NCBI GenBank assembly: GCA_041287425.1
Contig: JBEULG010000037.1
Span: 1 to 64,000 of the forward strand
DNA length: 64,000 nt
Direction of reading: 5' to 3'
Source: JAFGSI01 sp041287425
GTDB taxonomy: Bacteria > Chloroflexota > Anaerolineae > Anaerolineales > Villigracilaceae
In this document: in pieces, positions 28,435-37,807 of the stretch
How the letters are laid out: the number at the start of each line of letters is the position of its first letter
How positions within the stretch are numbered: the stretch's first letter is position 1
Notes under the pieces: model-generated
Seen by the model: the letters and a program-made list of their open reading frames with translations, nothing else
What the model was told of the DNA's origin: nothing
Databases searched by the model: none
Translations under genes and position numbers: made by a program

Positions 28435-29429
28435 TTACGGTTACGCTCTACACGCGCCAGGGTTGTCATCTTTGTGAGCAAGCCGAACGGGATTTGAAGG
28501 CGCTCCAGGAAGAATATTCGTTCCGGCTGGTGATGGTGGATATCGACGCCGATGCGGCGTTGCAAAAAGCCTATGCTTTCGAAGTGCCGGTCGTCGAAAT
28601 CGGACCCTATACGCTGCGTGCTCCCTTCACCATGCAAGACCTGAAGATGACCCTCGGCGCGGCCCTCGACCGGTACGCGCAACTGGAGCGGATTGACGGC
28701 GATTCCTATCGAGGCAGGGTTGAGCGCCGCCAGGCGGTGACGAGCGCCGACCGGATCTCGTACTGGATTTCGCGCCATTACATGTTGGTCATCAATTTGT
28801 TCCTGTTCCTCTACGTCGGTTTGCCTTTTCTGGCCCCGGTGCTCAAAGCCGTCGGCGCGGATGGGCCGGCAGAGGTCATCTACACGATTTACAGGCCGCT
28901 CTGTCACCAATGGGCGTTTCGCTCATGGTTTCTGTTCGGCGAGCAAGCCTACTATCCGCACCGGGCTGCCGGCATCGAGGGCGTGATCTCCTTCGAAGAG
29001 GCGACCGGCATCAGCGATGTCAACGACCCGGCTCGCATCCAGGCCCGTCTGTTCGAGGGCAACGCCGTCCTGGGGTACAAGGTGGCGCTCTGTCAACGCG
29101 ACACGGCCATCTGGGGTGCGTTGCTCTTGTTCGGCCTGTTATACGCCCTCAGTGGCCGGCGCATTCCCCAAATCCATTGGCTGGCCTGGATTCTCTTGGG
29201 GGTGTTGCCGCCGGCCCTGGATGGCTTTTCACAACTCATCAGTCAGTTGCCGAGCGATGCGATTCACACCCTCCTGCCCTATCGGGAGAGCACGCCTTTT
29301 CTGCGTTCGTTGACCGGCTTCCTGTTCGGCTGGTTCACCGCCTGGTTCGGTTTTCCGATTTTCGAAGAGGCGATGGCCGATACCCGCCGCCTGCTTTCAC
29401 CTAAAATTGTAGGGACGGTCGAGCAGTAG
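28431..29429 (+). CDS. Glutaredoxin-like domain fused to DUF2085 membrane domain
   Basis: This 332-residue protein has two parts. Residues 1-80 form a glutaredoxin-like (DUF836-type) domain with the redox pair CHLC in YTRQGCHLCEQAE. Residues about 105-320 form a DUF2085 integral membrane domain with about four hydrophobic segments. The latter carries the family motif YRPLCHQWAFRSWFLFGEQ and a later Cys in KVALCQRD. DUF2085 has no established function; its conserved Cys/His suggest metal or redox chemistry. The fusion plus operon position behind ccdA and tlpA points to a thiol-redox role at the membrane. The Grx part would face the cytoplasm if the first TM is oriented out. pgeF starts just after the stop. 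Confidence 0.85.
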   Translation: MITVTLYTRQGCHLCEQAERDLKALQEEYSFRLVMVDIDADAALQKAYAFEVPVVEIGPYTLRAPFTMQDLKMTLGAALDRYAQLERIDGDSYRGRVERRQAVTSADRISYWISRHYMLVINLFLFLYVGLPFLAPVLKAVGADGPAEVIYTIYRPLCHQWAFRSWFLFGEQAYYPHRAAGIEGVISFEEATGISDVNDPARIQARLFEGNAVLGYKVALCQRDTAIWGALLLFGLLYALSGRRIPQIHWLAWILLGVLPPALDGFSQLISQLPSDAIHTLLPYRESTPFLRSLTGFLFGWFTAWFGFPIFEEAMADTRRLLSPKIVGTVEQ

Positions 29430-29430
29430 T

Positions 29431-30219
29431 ATGCCTTTCATCTCCCGCGCCGAGGTTCGCTATCTGACCTTTGACATCTTTGGCTCGGAAGTCATCCACG
29501 CCGTCTTTACGCGGCGGGGAGGGGTGAGTCCGAAACCCTGGGCCTCGCTCAACCTGGGGGGGACGGTCGGGGATGACCCGGCGCGGGTGGCGGAGAACCG
29601 CCGGCGGGCGTTTGCCGCCCTCGGCCGCGACCCGGCCTCGCTCTACGATGTCTGGCAGGTGCATGGCACGCATGTGGCCGTCGCCGAGGCGCCGCGTCTG
29701 CCGGCGGCCCCCTATTTGCAGGCCGACGCCATCGCGACCGACCGCCCGCACCTGACCCTGGTGATGCGTTTTGCCGACTGCGCCCCGCTGTTGTTCTACG
29801 ATCCGGAGCACCGCGTGATTGCCCTGGCGCACGCCGGCTGGATGGGGACGATCAACGATGTGACCGGGGCGACGGTGGCGGCCCTGCGTGCCCGCTTCGG
29901 GACGCAGCCGGCCAGCCTGCTGGCGGCGATCGGCCCCTCAATCGGCCCCGACCATTATGAGGTTGGGCCAGACGTGGTATTGCAGGCCAGGCAGCGTTTT
30001 GGTTCGGAGAGTTCCGCCGTGCTGCTGGCCCGCAATGGACGGATTTATTTCGACCTGTGGGCGGCCAACCGTCTCCTGCTGGAGCGGGCAGGCGTCCGTC
30101 AGATCGAGGTCGCCGGCCTGTGTACTGCCTGTCATGTAGATGACTGGTATTCACACCGCTTCGAACAGGGGCGCACCGGGCGCTTCGGCGTCCTGATGGC
30201 ATTGCGGGAGAGAGGATGA
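29431..30219 (+). CDS. pgeF: PgeF-type purine nucleoside phosphorylase/laccase-domain protein
   Basis: This 262-residue protein belongs to the YfiH/PgeF (Cu-oxidase_4) family, reported as a peptidoglycan editing factor and to have purine nucleoside phosphorylase/adenosine deaminase activity in some members. Metal-site motifs are VWQVHGTHV, FADCAPLLFYDP, ALAHAGWMGT, and CTACHVDDWYSHR near the end. Length fits the family. The start ATG 29431 follows the previous stop directly. The stop overlaps the yggS start. The pgeF-yggS-yggT-yggU order is a common bacterial arrangement near division genes, though ftsZ and sepF are absent here. Confidence 0.94.
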   Translation: MPFISRAEVRYLTFDIFGSEVIHAVFTRRGGVSPKPWASLNLGGTVGDDPARVAENRRRAFAALGRDPASLYDVWQVHGTHVAVAEAPRLPAAPYLQADAIATDRPHLTLVMRFADCAPLLFYDPEHRVIALAHAGWMGTINDVTGATVAALRARFGTQPASLLAAIGPSIGPDHYEVGPDVVLQARQRFGSESSAVLLARNGRIYFDLWAANRLLLERAGVRQIEVAGLCTACHVDDWYSHRFEQGRTGRFGVLMALRERG

Positions 30220-30950
30220 TGGAGGACAGACTGGTCGCAGACATTCGGGAACGCTATCAGCGGGTGCTGGAGCGGATCGAGGCTGCCGCCAGACGGGCGG
30301 GGCGCGAGCCGCAGTCTGTGCGCCTGGTCGTGGTCACTAAGTCCCAGCCGCTGGAAGTGGTCCGGGCGGCGCTGAAGGCCGGCGTGCGGATTGTGGGCGA
30401 AAACTATGCCGAAGAGGCGCTGCCAAAAATCAATTCCCTGAAAGACGAATTTGTTGTAGAATGGCATATGATCGGGCATGTCCAGAGCCGCAAGGCTGCT
30501 TTGGTGGCCGCCCATTTCGATTTGCTTCACTCGCTGGACAGCCTCAAACTGGCGCGCCGTTTGAATGCTTTCTGCGAACAGGCGGGGCGCCTCCTGCCGG
30601 TGATGCTCGAATTCAACGTCGGCGGCGAGGCAAGCAAGTACGGCTTCCCCGCCTGGGACGAGAGCGCCTGGCCTGCCTTGCTGCCAGAGATTGAAGCCAT
30701 TTTGCAATTGCCCCATCTGCGTTTGTGCGGACTGATGACCATGCCGCCCCTCTACGAACACCCGGAACAGAGCCGGCCCTATTTCCAGCGTTTGCGCCGT
30801 CTGCAGGCGTTTTTGGCGCGCCATCTTCCTCAGGCCGATTGGCAGGAACTTTCGATGGGCACCAGTGTGGATTATGAGACTGCCATTCAGGAAGGCGCTA
30901 CCTTCGTGCGGATCGGAACCGCCATTGTCGGGCCGCGCCCATCCCGTTGA
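30216..30950 (+). CDS. yggS: PLP homeostasis protein YggS
   Basis: YggS/PLPHP is a single-domain, fold-type III PLP-binding protein that controls free pyridoxal phosphate and amino-acid pools. The 244-residue protein has the PLP-Lys in VVVTKSQPLEVV (about residue 38), GENYAEEALPKI, WHMIGHVQSRKA, and the C-terminal SMGTSVDYETAIQEGATFVRIGTAIVG block. Two in-frame ATGs (30216, 30219) lie at the pgeF stop; either gives translational coupling. yggT follows 12 bp downstream. Confidence 0.96.
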   Translation: MMEDRLVADIRERYQRVLERIEAAARRAGREPQSVRLVVVTKSQPLEVVRAALKAGVRIVGENYAEEALPKINSLKDEFVVEWHMIGHVQSRKAALVAAHFDLLHSLDSLKLARRLNAFCEQAGRLLPVMLEFNVGGEASKYGFPAWDESAWPALLPEIEAILQLPHLRLCGLMTMPPLYEHPEQSRPYFQRLRRLQAFLARHLPQADWQELSMGTSVDYETAIQEGATFVRIGTAIVGPRPSR

Positions 30951-30962
30951 ACGAGGCGAGAG

Positions 30963-31232
30963 ATGTTGCTTCAGATTTTGATCACCGCCATCAACGTCAC
31001 GGCCAACTTGCTGGTACTGCTGTTGATTGTCAACGCCGTCTTGTCCTTTTTCGTCAGCCCCTATCATCCCATCCGCCAGGCTCTGGACCGCTTGCTCGAC
31101 CCTCTGCTGGCGCCCGTGCGACGGATAGTACCTCCGGTGGGTATGTTTGATTTCAGTCCGCTGGTATTAATATTAGTGATTCAGGTGTTGAGTTATGTTT
31201 TAATCAGTTTGTTGAACTTTTTGTTGAGGTGA
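30963..31232 (+). CDS. yggT: YggT family membrane protein
   Basis: This 89-residue protein has two hydrophobic helices, at about residues 5-28 and 62-85, joined by the family loop SPYHPIRQALDRLLDPLLAPVRRI with the conserved Pro-rich turn. Family members are linked to osmotic tolerance and to division-site or chloroplast nucleoid organisation. It follows yggS in the same operon and is followed by yggU after 3 bp, a usual neighbour set. The start is ATG 30963, with GGCGAGAG upstream. Confidence 0.93.
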   Translation: MLLQILITAINVTANLLVLLLIVNAVLSFFVSPYHPIRQALDRLLDPLLAPVRRIVPPVGMFDFSPLVLILVIQVLSYVLISLLNFLLR

Positions 31233-31235
31233 GAG

Positions 31236-31547
31236 ATGAGCCCTCGAAAATTCCGTTTGCACGATGGCAAGAAAGGCGCGGCCCTGGCTGTGCGGGTGAC
31301 GCCGCGCGCCAGCCGAAACGAAATCGTGGAAGTCCTCAGCGATGGCACGGTCAAGGTACATCTCACCGCCCCGCCGGTGGAGGGAAAAGCAAACGAGGCG
31401 TTGATCGAGTTCCTGGCTGAGGTGCTGGATGTAGCGCCCAGCCGGATTGAGGTCGTGGCCGGGGCTGGCGGCCGGGACAAACTGATTTCGATTCTCGATA
31501 TGGATGCCGAGATAGTCCACAAAAAAATCATCGCCCACTTGAGTTAG
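31236..31547 (+). CDS. yggU: YggU/DUF167 family protein
   Basis: This 103-residue DUF167 protein has the family pattern LAVRVTPRASRNEIVEV near the N-terminus and VHLTAPPVEGKANEALIEFLAEVL in the middle, followed by a G-G-RDK turn. The biochemical function of the family is unknown. It is the last gene of the pgeF-yggS-yggT-yggU run, and a bidirectional hairpin separates it from the convergent transglycosylase gene. Confidence 0.93.
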   Translation: MSPRKFRLHDGKKGAALAVRVTPRASRNEIVEVLSDGTVKVHLTAPPVEGKANEALIEFLAEVLDVAPSRIEVVAGAGGRDKLISILDMDAEIVHKKIIAHLS

Positions 31548-31564
31548 CGCTTCTTTTCATGCGG

Positions 31565-31608
31565 GAATCATCCCCTCTCTCCTGCGGACAGGATGGGAGG
31601 GGATTCTT
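31565..31608. terminator. Bidirectional hairpin between convergent genes
   Basis: GAATCATCCCCTCTCTCCTG pairs with CAGGATGGGAGGGGATTCTTC around a 3-4 nt loop, with a few mismatches. It lies between the yggU stop and the transglycosylase stop, so it can serve both. Confidence 0.75.
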
Positions 31609-31618
31609 CGTTTCCTGT

Positions 31619-34030
31619 TCATGGTATCGTCCCGTATAAGGAACGGTACATCCCATAGAGTTCGTAAATGCTGCGGAGGTAGAGGCGGGTTTCCTGGTAA
31701 CGGATGACTTCGACGAACAGGTCGGGGTCATTGCCGGCCAGGTCGGCCCAAACGGCGGCATTGCCGGGGCCGCTGTTGTAGGCGGCCAGGGCGGCGTAAA
31801 GGTCGCCGCCGAAATAGTCGCGGTTGGAGGCCAGGTAGTGAGTGCCCAACGTGATGCTCACCTGAGGCCGATAGAGGTCCTGGTCGGTGTAGTCTGGTGG
31901 CCAGCCGAGGCTGGAGGCGACGGTCGCGCCGGTGGTCGGGATGATTTGCATCAGACCGCGCGCCCCGGCCGAGGAGCGCACGTAGCCCTCGAACAGACTT
32001 TCCTGGCGGATGACTGCGTATAGGAAAAGGGGATGGAAGCCGTAACGTTCGGCGGCCGGCACGACGATTTCCCGGTAATACGTCCCGTAGCGGATATGCT
32101 GGAAGTAGCGCGGCGCGGCCAGGGTGGAGGCCTGGGTTTCCATGCCGGCCAGGGTTAGAATCTGACGGTCGAGGAAGATGGCGGTGCGGTACATGCCCAG
32201 GTCGAGCAGGTAGTTCATCAGGCGGTAACAATCGGCCGGGTTTTGGGCGACGGCGGCGCGCAGGTTTTCGAATTCGAGGCGGGCTTCATCGTACAGGCCC
32301 AGGCGCCAGAGTTCGGTGCCGCGACTCAGGCGGGGGTCCTGGAAAAGGGCGCCCGGCCCGCTCAGGTCGGTTTCGGGCGGCAGGCCGAAGGTGATGCGCA
32401 GCCAGGCTTCGGCCTCGCGGCGCTCGGCCTCCCAGTCAACGCTCAAATCGTAGGCGGGCGGCGATTGGAAGGGACGTTCTCCCCACAGCATATCGCGCGA
32501 ACGCAGACCGTAGTAACCGAGCGGGTCAATGGCGGCGGCCTGCTGGAAGGCAGCCTGGGCGGCGGCCGCGTCACCCAGAATTTGCTGACTCTTGCCAATC
32601 CAAAAGTAGGCCCGCGCCTGGTCTTCGGGGGTGAGGGAGGCCTGAAGGCTGCGATGGAAGGCGAGCAGGGCGGCGTTGTAATCGCCCAGACGATAGCGCG
32701 CAATGCCGGCCCAAAACAATCCCTGGGCGGCTTCGGGGGCGGACGCATAGGCATCGCCGATGCGCTCCCAAACGGCGGCGGCCTCGGCCAGGCGGCCGTC
32801 GCGTTCGAGGATGCGCCCGGCGCTCAACATGGCCTGCGGCGCGGCGGGACTGGTCGGCGCGGCGGAGGCGTAGTCGAGCATGGTTTGGGCTGCCTGCGGG
32901 TACTGGCCGAGGTAGGCCCATTGCAGGTAGGCCTTCTCTTCCCAGGCGGTTTGCCAGTGGGGGTTGGAAGAATAATTTTGGATGAAGTAGGTCAATTCAT
33001 CGACTGCTTCACTGTAACGGCCAAGACGTTCGAGGCTCAGGGCGCGATAGTAATAGACCGTCCCGTCGTGCTGGGGGTTGGCGGCCAGGTAATTGTCGAA
33101 GGCGATCAGGGCGTAGCCGTATTGACCGGCAAAGTAGTCCACCAGGCCGCGGTTGAATTCATCTACGGGCACGCCGGCGTTGACCAGCGCCACCAGGGCG
33201 GAATAGGAGTCGTAGGAACGAGGGTAGTTATCCACCGCGTGGCGGAAACGTTCGTAGGCCAGGTCGTTCTGGCCGCGTTGCAAATAAATCTGACCGATGA
33301 GGAAATCCATTTGGGCGGGGGTGTACTCATCGGTTGAGCGGGCGGCGATATTATCGTACATGGCGATGGCGGTGTTGGTGTCGCCAGCGGCGGCGTAAGC
33401 CTGAGCCAGTTTGGTCTCAAGCGCCAGATTTTCGAGATGAGAGGCGCTTACAGCGGCCTGGTAAGCGGCGATAGCGCCGGGATGGTCGCCGGCGCGGGCC
33501 AGGGCGTCGCCGCGCCGCTCTTGGGCGTAGGTGTCAATGACGCCCGGCCGTCGGGCAAGATAGGCGGCGTAGGAATCGGCGGCCTCGCCGAAGCGTTCCA
33601 GTTCCATATAGATGTCGCCCATCAGGAAGTAGCCGTAGGCGGCGTAAACCGAATCAGGATAAACAGCCGTCAACTGGCGCAAAATTTCCAGGCTGGCGGC
33701 CAGATTGCCGTCCTCGTATTCGACCCGCCCCAGTCCCCACAGAGCGGCGGCCTGGATTTCGGCGTCGCCGCTGTTTGCCAGTGCCAGGCGGTATTCGTCG
33801 CGGGCGGCGGTGAAGTCACCGTAGAACAGCGCCTGATCGCCGTTCAGGATGCGGCCGGCCGGCGTGGGCGTCGGGGTGGGCGTAAAGGTGGGGGCGGGCG
33901 GCGCCGTCGGCGGAGTGACGGACGGCGTGCCGGGGCCGGGCGTTGGCGTCATCCCAGTCACCGCCGAGGGGCGGCAGCCGGCGAGCGACAGGGCCATGAG
34001 CAACCAGAAAAGTTTCTTTCGCATGTTCAT
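31619..34030 (-). CDS. Lytic transglycosylase lipoprotein with TPR array
   Basis: This 803-residue secreted lipoprotein has a signal peptide ending in a lipobox (MALSLAGC) near residue 19, then a Pro/Thr stalk. About ten tetratricopeptide-like repeats follow, from about residue 55 to 620. The C-terminal domain (about 650-790) is an SLT soluble lytic transglycosylase domain with catalytic Glu in RQESLFEGYVRSSAGARGLMQI and AALAAYNSGPGNA. This is the layout of Slt70-like enzymes, which cleave glycan strands to form 1,6-anhydro ends. ATG 34030 was chosen: it begins the signal peptide and lies 6 nt after a TATAAG box. It is divergent from mtnA. Confidence 0.94.
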   Translation of the reverse strand: MNMRKKLFWLLMALSLAGCRPSAVTGMTPTPGPGTPSVTPPTAPPAPTFTPTPTPTPAGRILNGDQALFYGDFTAARDEYRLALANSGDAEIQAAALWGLGRVEYEDGNLAASLEILRQLTAVYPDSVYAAYGYFLMGDIYMELERFGEAADSYAAYLARRPGVIDTYAQERRGDALARAGDHPGAIAAYQAAVSASHLENLALETKLAQAYAAAGDTNTAIAMYDNIAARSTDEYTPAQMDFLIGQIYLQRGQNDLAYERFRHAVDNYPRSYDSYSALVALVNAGVPVDEFNRGLVDYFAGQYGYALIAFDNYLAANPQHDGTVYYYRALSLERLGRYSEAVDELTYFIQNYSSNPHWQTAWEEKAYLQWAYLGQYPQAAQTMLDYASAAPTSPAAPQAMLSAGRILERDGRLAEAAAVWERIGDAYASAPEAAQGLFWAGIARYRLGDYNAALLAFHRSLQASLTPEDQARAYFWIGKSQQILGDAAAAQAAFQQAAAIDPLGYYGLRSRDMLWGERPFQSPPAYDLSVDWEAERREAEAWLRITFGLPPETDLSGPGALFQDPRLSRGTELWRLGLYDEARLEFENLRAAVAQNPADCYRLMNYLLDLGMYRTAIFLDRQILTLAGMETQASTLAAPRYFQHIRYGTYYREIVVPAAERYGFHPLFLYAVIRQESLFEGYVRSSAGARGLMQIIPTTGATVASSLGWPPDYTDQDLYRPQVSITLGTHYLASNRDYFGGDLYAALAAYNSGPGNAAVWADLAGNDPDLFVEVIRYQETRLYLRSIYELYGMYRSLYGTIP

Positions 34031-34036
34031 GCGGTG

Positions 34037-34042
34037 CTTATA
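34037..34042 (-). promoter_or_regulatory. -10 box of transglycosylase gene, leaderless spacing
   Basis: TATAAG on the minus strand ends 6 nt before ATG 34030, with CACCGC between and no ribosome site. Confidence 0.5.
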
Positions 34043-34090
34043 ATTTAGATTGAAAGGGGTGTCAATGCCGCAAATCGGCCTCGCCAAACT

Positions 34091-34119
34091 TTGACAATCT
34101 ACCCTGAGCGTGATAAACT
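34091..34119 (+). promoter_or_regulatory. Promoter of mtnA
   Basis: A perfect TTGACA (34091-34096) is followed after 17 bp by TAAACT (34114-34119), four of six consensus bases. The start point would be near 34126, just before a hairpin. Confidence 0.55.
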
Positions 34120-34129
34120 ACGCCCGTCC

Positions 34130-34151
34130 GACGCCCCTGTGGGCGTCTTTT
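34130..34151 (+). other. GC-rich hairpin with T-run in mtnA leader
   Basis: GACGCCC pairs perfectly with GGGCGTC around CTGT, followed by TTTT, and the mtnA ATG is 8 nt further. It looks like an intrinsic terminator but sits in the 5' leader of a divergently oriented gene, so no upstream gene needs it. It could attenuate or stabilise the transcript. Confidence 0.55.
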
Positions 34152-34159
34152 CCTGTCCG

Positions 34160-35209
34160 ATGCGCACTGTTTTCTGGGAAAACGACTCGCTTCATCTGAT
34201 TGACCAGCGCCGCCTGCCCGCCGCGCTGGAGATAGCCGTCTGCCGGACGCACACCGAGGTGGCCGAGGCGATTCGCAACATGACCGTGCGCGGCGCGCCG
34301 GCAATCGGCGCGGCGGCCGCCTTCGGCCTGGCCCTGGCGGCGAATGAATCCCGCGCCCGTGACGCCGAGTCGCTGCGCGCCGACCTCGAGTCTGCGGCGC
34401 GCACCCTCAGATCGGCCCGCCCGACGGCGGTCAACCTGGCCTGGGCGCTGGAGCGCGTCCTGGGCGCTGTCGGCGAAAAAGTCGAGGGCCGTAGCGTGGA
34501 TGGCATCCGTCAGGCAGTCCTCAACGAAGCCCAGCGCATCGCCGACGAGGACGTGGAGACCAACCGGCGCATGGCCGAACACGGCGCGACGCTCATCGAG
34601 GATGGCGACACCGTCATCCATCACTGCAACACCGGCGCGCTGGCAACGGTGGACTGGGGCACGGCGCTGGGCGCGATTCGGATGGCCCATGAGCAGGGCA
34701 AACGCATTCATGTCCTGGTGGATGAGACCCGTCCCCGCCTGCAAGGGGCGCGGCTGACGGCCTGGGAGTTGAAGCAATACGGCATCTCCTACGAAATCAT
34801 CACCGACAACATGGCCGGGCATTTCCTGCGCACCGGCCAGGCGCAGAAAGTCCTCTTCGGCGCCGACCGCATCGCTGCCAACGGCGATGTGGCCAACAAG
34901 ATCGGCACCTACATGCTGGCGCTGGCCGCTCACGATAACGGCGTGCCGGTCTATTCGGTTGCGCCGACCTCGACGGTTGACCTTTCGCTGGCGCACGGCG
35001 GCCTGATTCCCATCGAAGAGCGCGCGCAGGATGAAGTTCTTGCGATACAATTCGGCGGCGAGCAAGTCGCCCCGGCTGGGGCGCGGGCGCGCAACCCGGC
35101 CTTCGACGTGACGCCGCACCGGCTCATCACCGCCATCGTCACCGAGCGCGGCATCGTCCGCCCGCCGTTCGAGGTCAATCTTCCGCTATTCGTCATTCGT
35201 GATTCGTAA
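34160..35209 (+). CDS. mtnA: Methylthioribose-1-phosphate isomerase
   Basis: MtnA converts 5-methylthioribose-1-phosphate to methylthioribulose-1-phosphate in methionine salvage. The 349-residue protein has family motifs NMTVRGAPAIGAAAAFGLAL, the Cys of the active site in VIHHCNTGALATVDWGTALG, HVLVDETRPRLQGARLTAWEL, FGADRIAANGDVANKIGTY and the C-terminal NPAFDVTPHRLITAIVTERG. The start ATG 34160 matches the family N-terminus (MRTVFWENDSL...). The last six codons are made of ATTCGTn heptamers that continue into the spacer. It heads a cluster with an adenosine-kinase-like gene and ahcY, joining methionine salvage to the S-adenosylhomocysteine cycle. Confidence 0.95.
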   Translation: MRTVFWENDSLHLIDQRRLPAALEIAVCRTHTEVAEAIRNMTVRGAPAIGAAAAFGLALAANESRARDAESLRADLESAARTLRSARPTAVNLAWALERVLGAVGEKVEGRSVDGIRQAVLNEAQRIADEDVETNRRMAEHGATLIEDGDTVIHHCNTGALATVDWGTALGAIRMAHEQGKRIHVLVDETRPRLQGARLTAWELKQYGISYEIITDNMAGHFLRTGQAQKVLFGADRIAANGDVANKIGTYMLALAAHDNGVPVYSVAPTSTVDLSLAHGGLIPIEERAQDEVLAIQFGGEQVAPAGARARNPAFDVTPHRLITAIVTERGIVRPPFEVNLPLFVIRDS

Positions 35210-35267
35210 TTTGTTACGTTTCACGTCTCACGTTTCACGTTTCACGTCACACGTCGCACGTCTCACG
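35188..35267. repeat. Heptamer tandem array (ATTCGTn then ACGTYTC)
   Basis: The bases fall into 7-nt units without a gap: four ATTCGTn-type units, of which the first three lie within the end of mtnA, then seven ACGTnnC units and a partial one. The array fills the mtnA-to-kinase spacer up to the next ribosome site. Heptameric short tandem repeats are known in filamentous cyanobacteria; here they flank a metabolic gene. Confidence 0.85.
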
Positions 35268-35284
35268 GCTATTTAGGAGAACAC

Positions 35285-36241
35285 ATGGACACTCTCCTCA
35301 CCGGCTCTGTGGCCTACGATTACCTGATGACCTTCCCCGGCTTGTTCAAGGAGCAGATTCTGCCCGAACGGCTGGAGAAGATCAGCCTGTCGTTCCTGGT
35401 CGATTCGATGTCCCGTCAACGCGGCGGGGTGGCCCCCAACATCGCCTACACGATGGCGCTGCTCGGCGAGCGGCCGCGCGTCATGGCCACCGTCGGCGAA
35501 GACTTCGGCGAGTACCGCGCCTTCCTCGACTCGGTCGGCGTGGACACCTCGCTGATGGAGGTGGTGCCGGGTCTCTTCACCGCCTCGTTCTTCGCCACCA
35601 CCGACCGCGCCAACGCCCAGATTGCCTCGTTCTATCCGGGGGCGATGGGCGCCGCGGCGCGGCAGAGCATCTCCGAGGTCCGGCCGCGGCCCGACCTGGT
35701 GGTGGTCTCGCCCAATGCCCCGGAGGCGATGACCAAGTTCGCTGCCGAGTGCCGCGCTCTGAGCATCCCGTACCTCTACGACCCCAGCCAGCAAATCCTG
35801 CGTCTCGAAGGCGCGGAATTGGCGCGCGACATGGACGGGGCGCAGTTCCTGTTCGTCAACGATTACGAGTTCGGCCTGATTTGCAAGAAGACCGGCTGGG
35901 ACCTGGCGCAAATCCTGCAGCACGTCCGCGTGCTGGTGGTGACGCGCGGCAAGGACGGCGCCGACCTGTACACCGACGGCGAGCAGGTCTTCATCCCGAC
36001 CGTGCCGGAGCGTCAAATCGTGGACCCGACCGGCGTGGGTGACGCCTTCCGCGGCGGCTTCCTGGCCGGTTATGCGCGCGGCTTCGATTGGAAACTGTGC
36101 GGCGAAATCGGCTCGCTGGCGGCGGTCTATTGCCTGGAGCAGCAGGGGCCGCAGGCGCACTCGTACACCCGCACCGAGTTCGTCGCCCGCTTCCGCCAGC
36201 ATTTTGACGACGGCGGCAAGTTGGATGCTTTGCTTGATTAA
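35285..36241 (+). CDS. PfkB-family carbohydrate/nucleoside kinase, probable adenosine kinase
   Basis: This 318-residue ribokinase-fold kinase has an N-terminal sugar-binding GSVAYDYLMTFPG and the RQRGGVAPNIAYTMALLGE motif. The PfkB signature 2 region is DPTGVGDAFRGGFLAGYARG, which contains the catalytic base Asp and the anion hole. The position between mtnA and ahcY suggests adenosine as substrate: S-adenosylhomocysteine hydrolase releases adenosine, which a kinase would recapture as AMP. Sequence alone cannot exclude another nucleoside or sugar. An AGGAG ribosome site lies before ATG 35285. A 129-bp inverted-repeat element follows its stop by 2 bp. Confidence 0.88.
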   Translation: MDTLLTGSVAYDYLMTFPGLFKEQILPERLEKISLSFLVDSMSRQRGGVAPNIAYTMALLGERPRVMATVGEDFGEYRAFLDSVGVDTSLMEVVPGLFTASFFATTDRANAQIASFYPGAMGAAARQSISEVRPRPDLVVVSPNAPEAMTKFAAECRALSIPYLYDPSQQILRLEGAELARDMDGAQFLFVNDYEFGLICKKTGWDLAQILQHVRVLVVTRGKDGADLYTDGEQVFIPTVPERQIVDPTGVGDAFRGGFLAGYARGFDWKLCGEIGSLAAVYCLEQQGPQAHSYTRTEFVARFRQHFDDGGKLDALLD

Positions 36242-36243
36242 AA

Positions 36244-36372
36244 GACTTACGCAAAATGAGATTCATTTCACCGCCAAGACGCCAAACTTTTGCAGAGTTC
36301 GCCAAGTGTGCTTGGCGTCTTGATACCCATCTTGGTGTTCTCCGTGTCTTGGCGGTTCGTCCTGCGTAAGTC
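36244..36372. repeat. MITE-like palindromic element, copy A
   Basis: A 129-bp non-coding element is bounded by a perfect 10-bp inverted repeat, GACTTACGCA (36244-36253) and TGCGTAAGTC (36363-36372). Inside are several CGCCAAG/CTTGGCG pairs, including the perfect hairpin GCCAAG-TGTG-CTTGGC, so nearly the whole element can fold. A related copy is at 53811. It encodes no transposase. Confidence 0.85.
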
Positions 36373-36427
36373 CTAATTAATTCAACACAAAGGACACAAA
36401 GGATGCACGAAAAAATTAAGGAGAACT

Positions 36428-37690
<1,263 letters not shown>

Positions 37691-37694
37691 ATCG

Positions 37695-37739
37695 GTGAGC
37701 AGTGTTCAGTGTTCAGTGAACAGTGAACGGTGAACAGTG
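37695..37739. repeat. Heptamer tandem array (GTGAACA-type)
   Basis: Six units of 7 nt plus a partial one, GTGAGCA, GTGTTCA, GTGTTCA, GTGAACA, GTGAACG, GTGAACA, GTG, start 4 nt after the ahcY stop. The GTGTTCA and TGAAC forms are near complementary, so the array can fold on itself. The period equals that of the array after mtnA, but the unit sequence differs. Confidence 0.85.
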
Positions 37740-37740
37740 G

Positions 37741-37764
37741 CCCCGCAGGCGGAAGTCTGCGGGG
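37741..37764. terminator. GC-rich hairpin between convergent ahcY and response regulator
   Basis: CCCCGCAG pairs perfectly with CTGCGGGG around GCGGAAGT. There is no long T-run on either side, so it may act as a weak bidirectional terminator or a stabilising 3' hairpin. Confidence 0.6.
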
Positions 37765-37807
37765 CGATTCTATAATGCAGGCCGGCGCGGCGAGGCCATT
37801 CATTCGC

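Noticed and set aside
36242..36427. SAH riboswitch in front of ahcY
   Set aside because: The spacer is mostly the palindromic element with matching ends, related to a copy at 53811 that lies before an unrelated gene.
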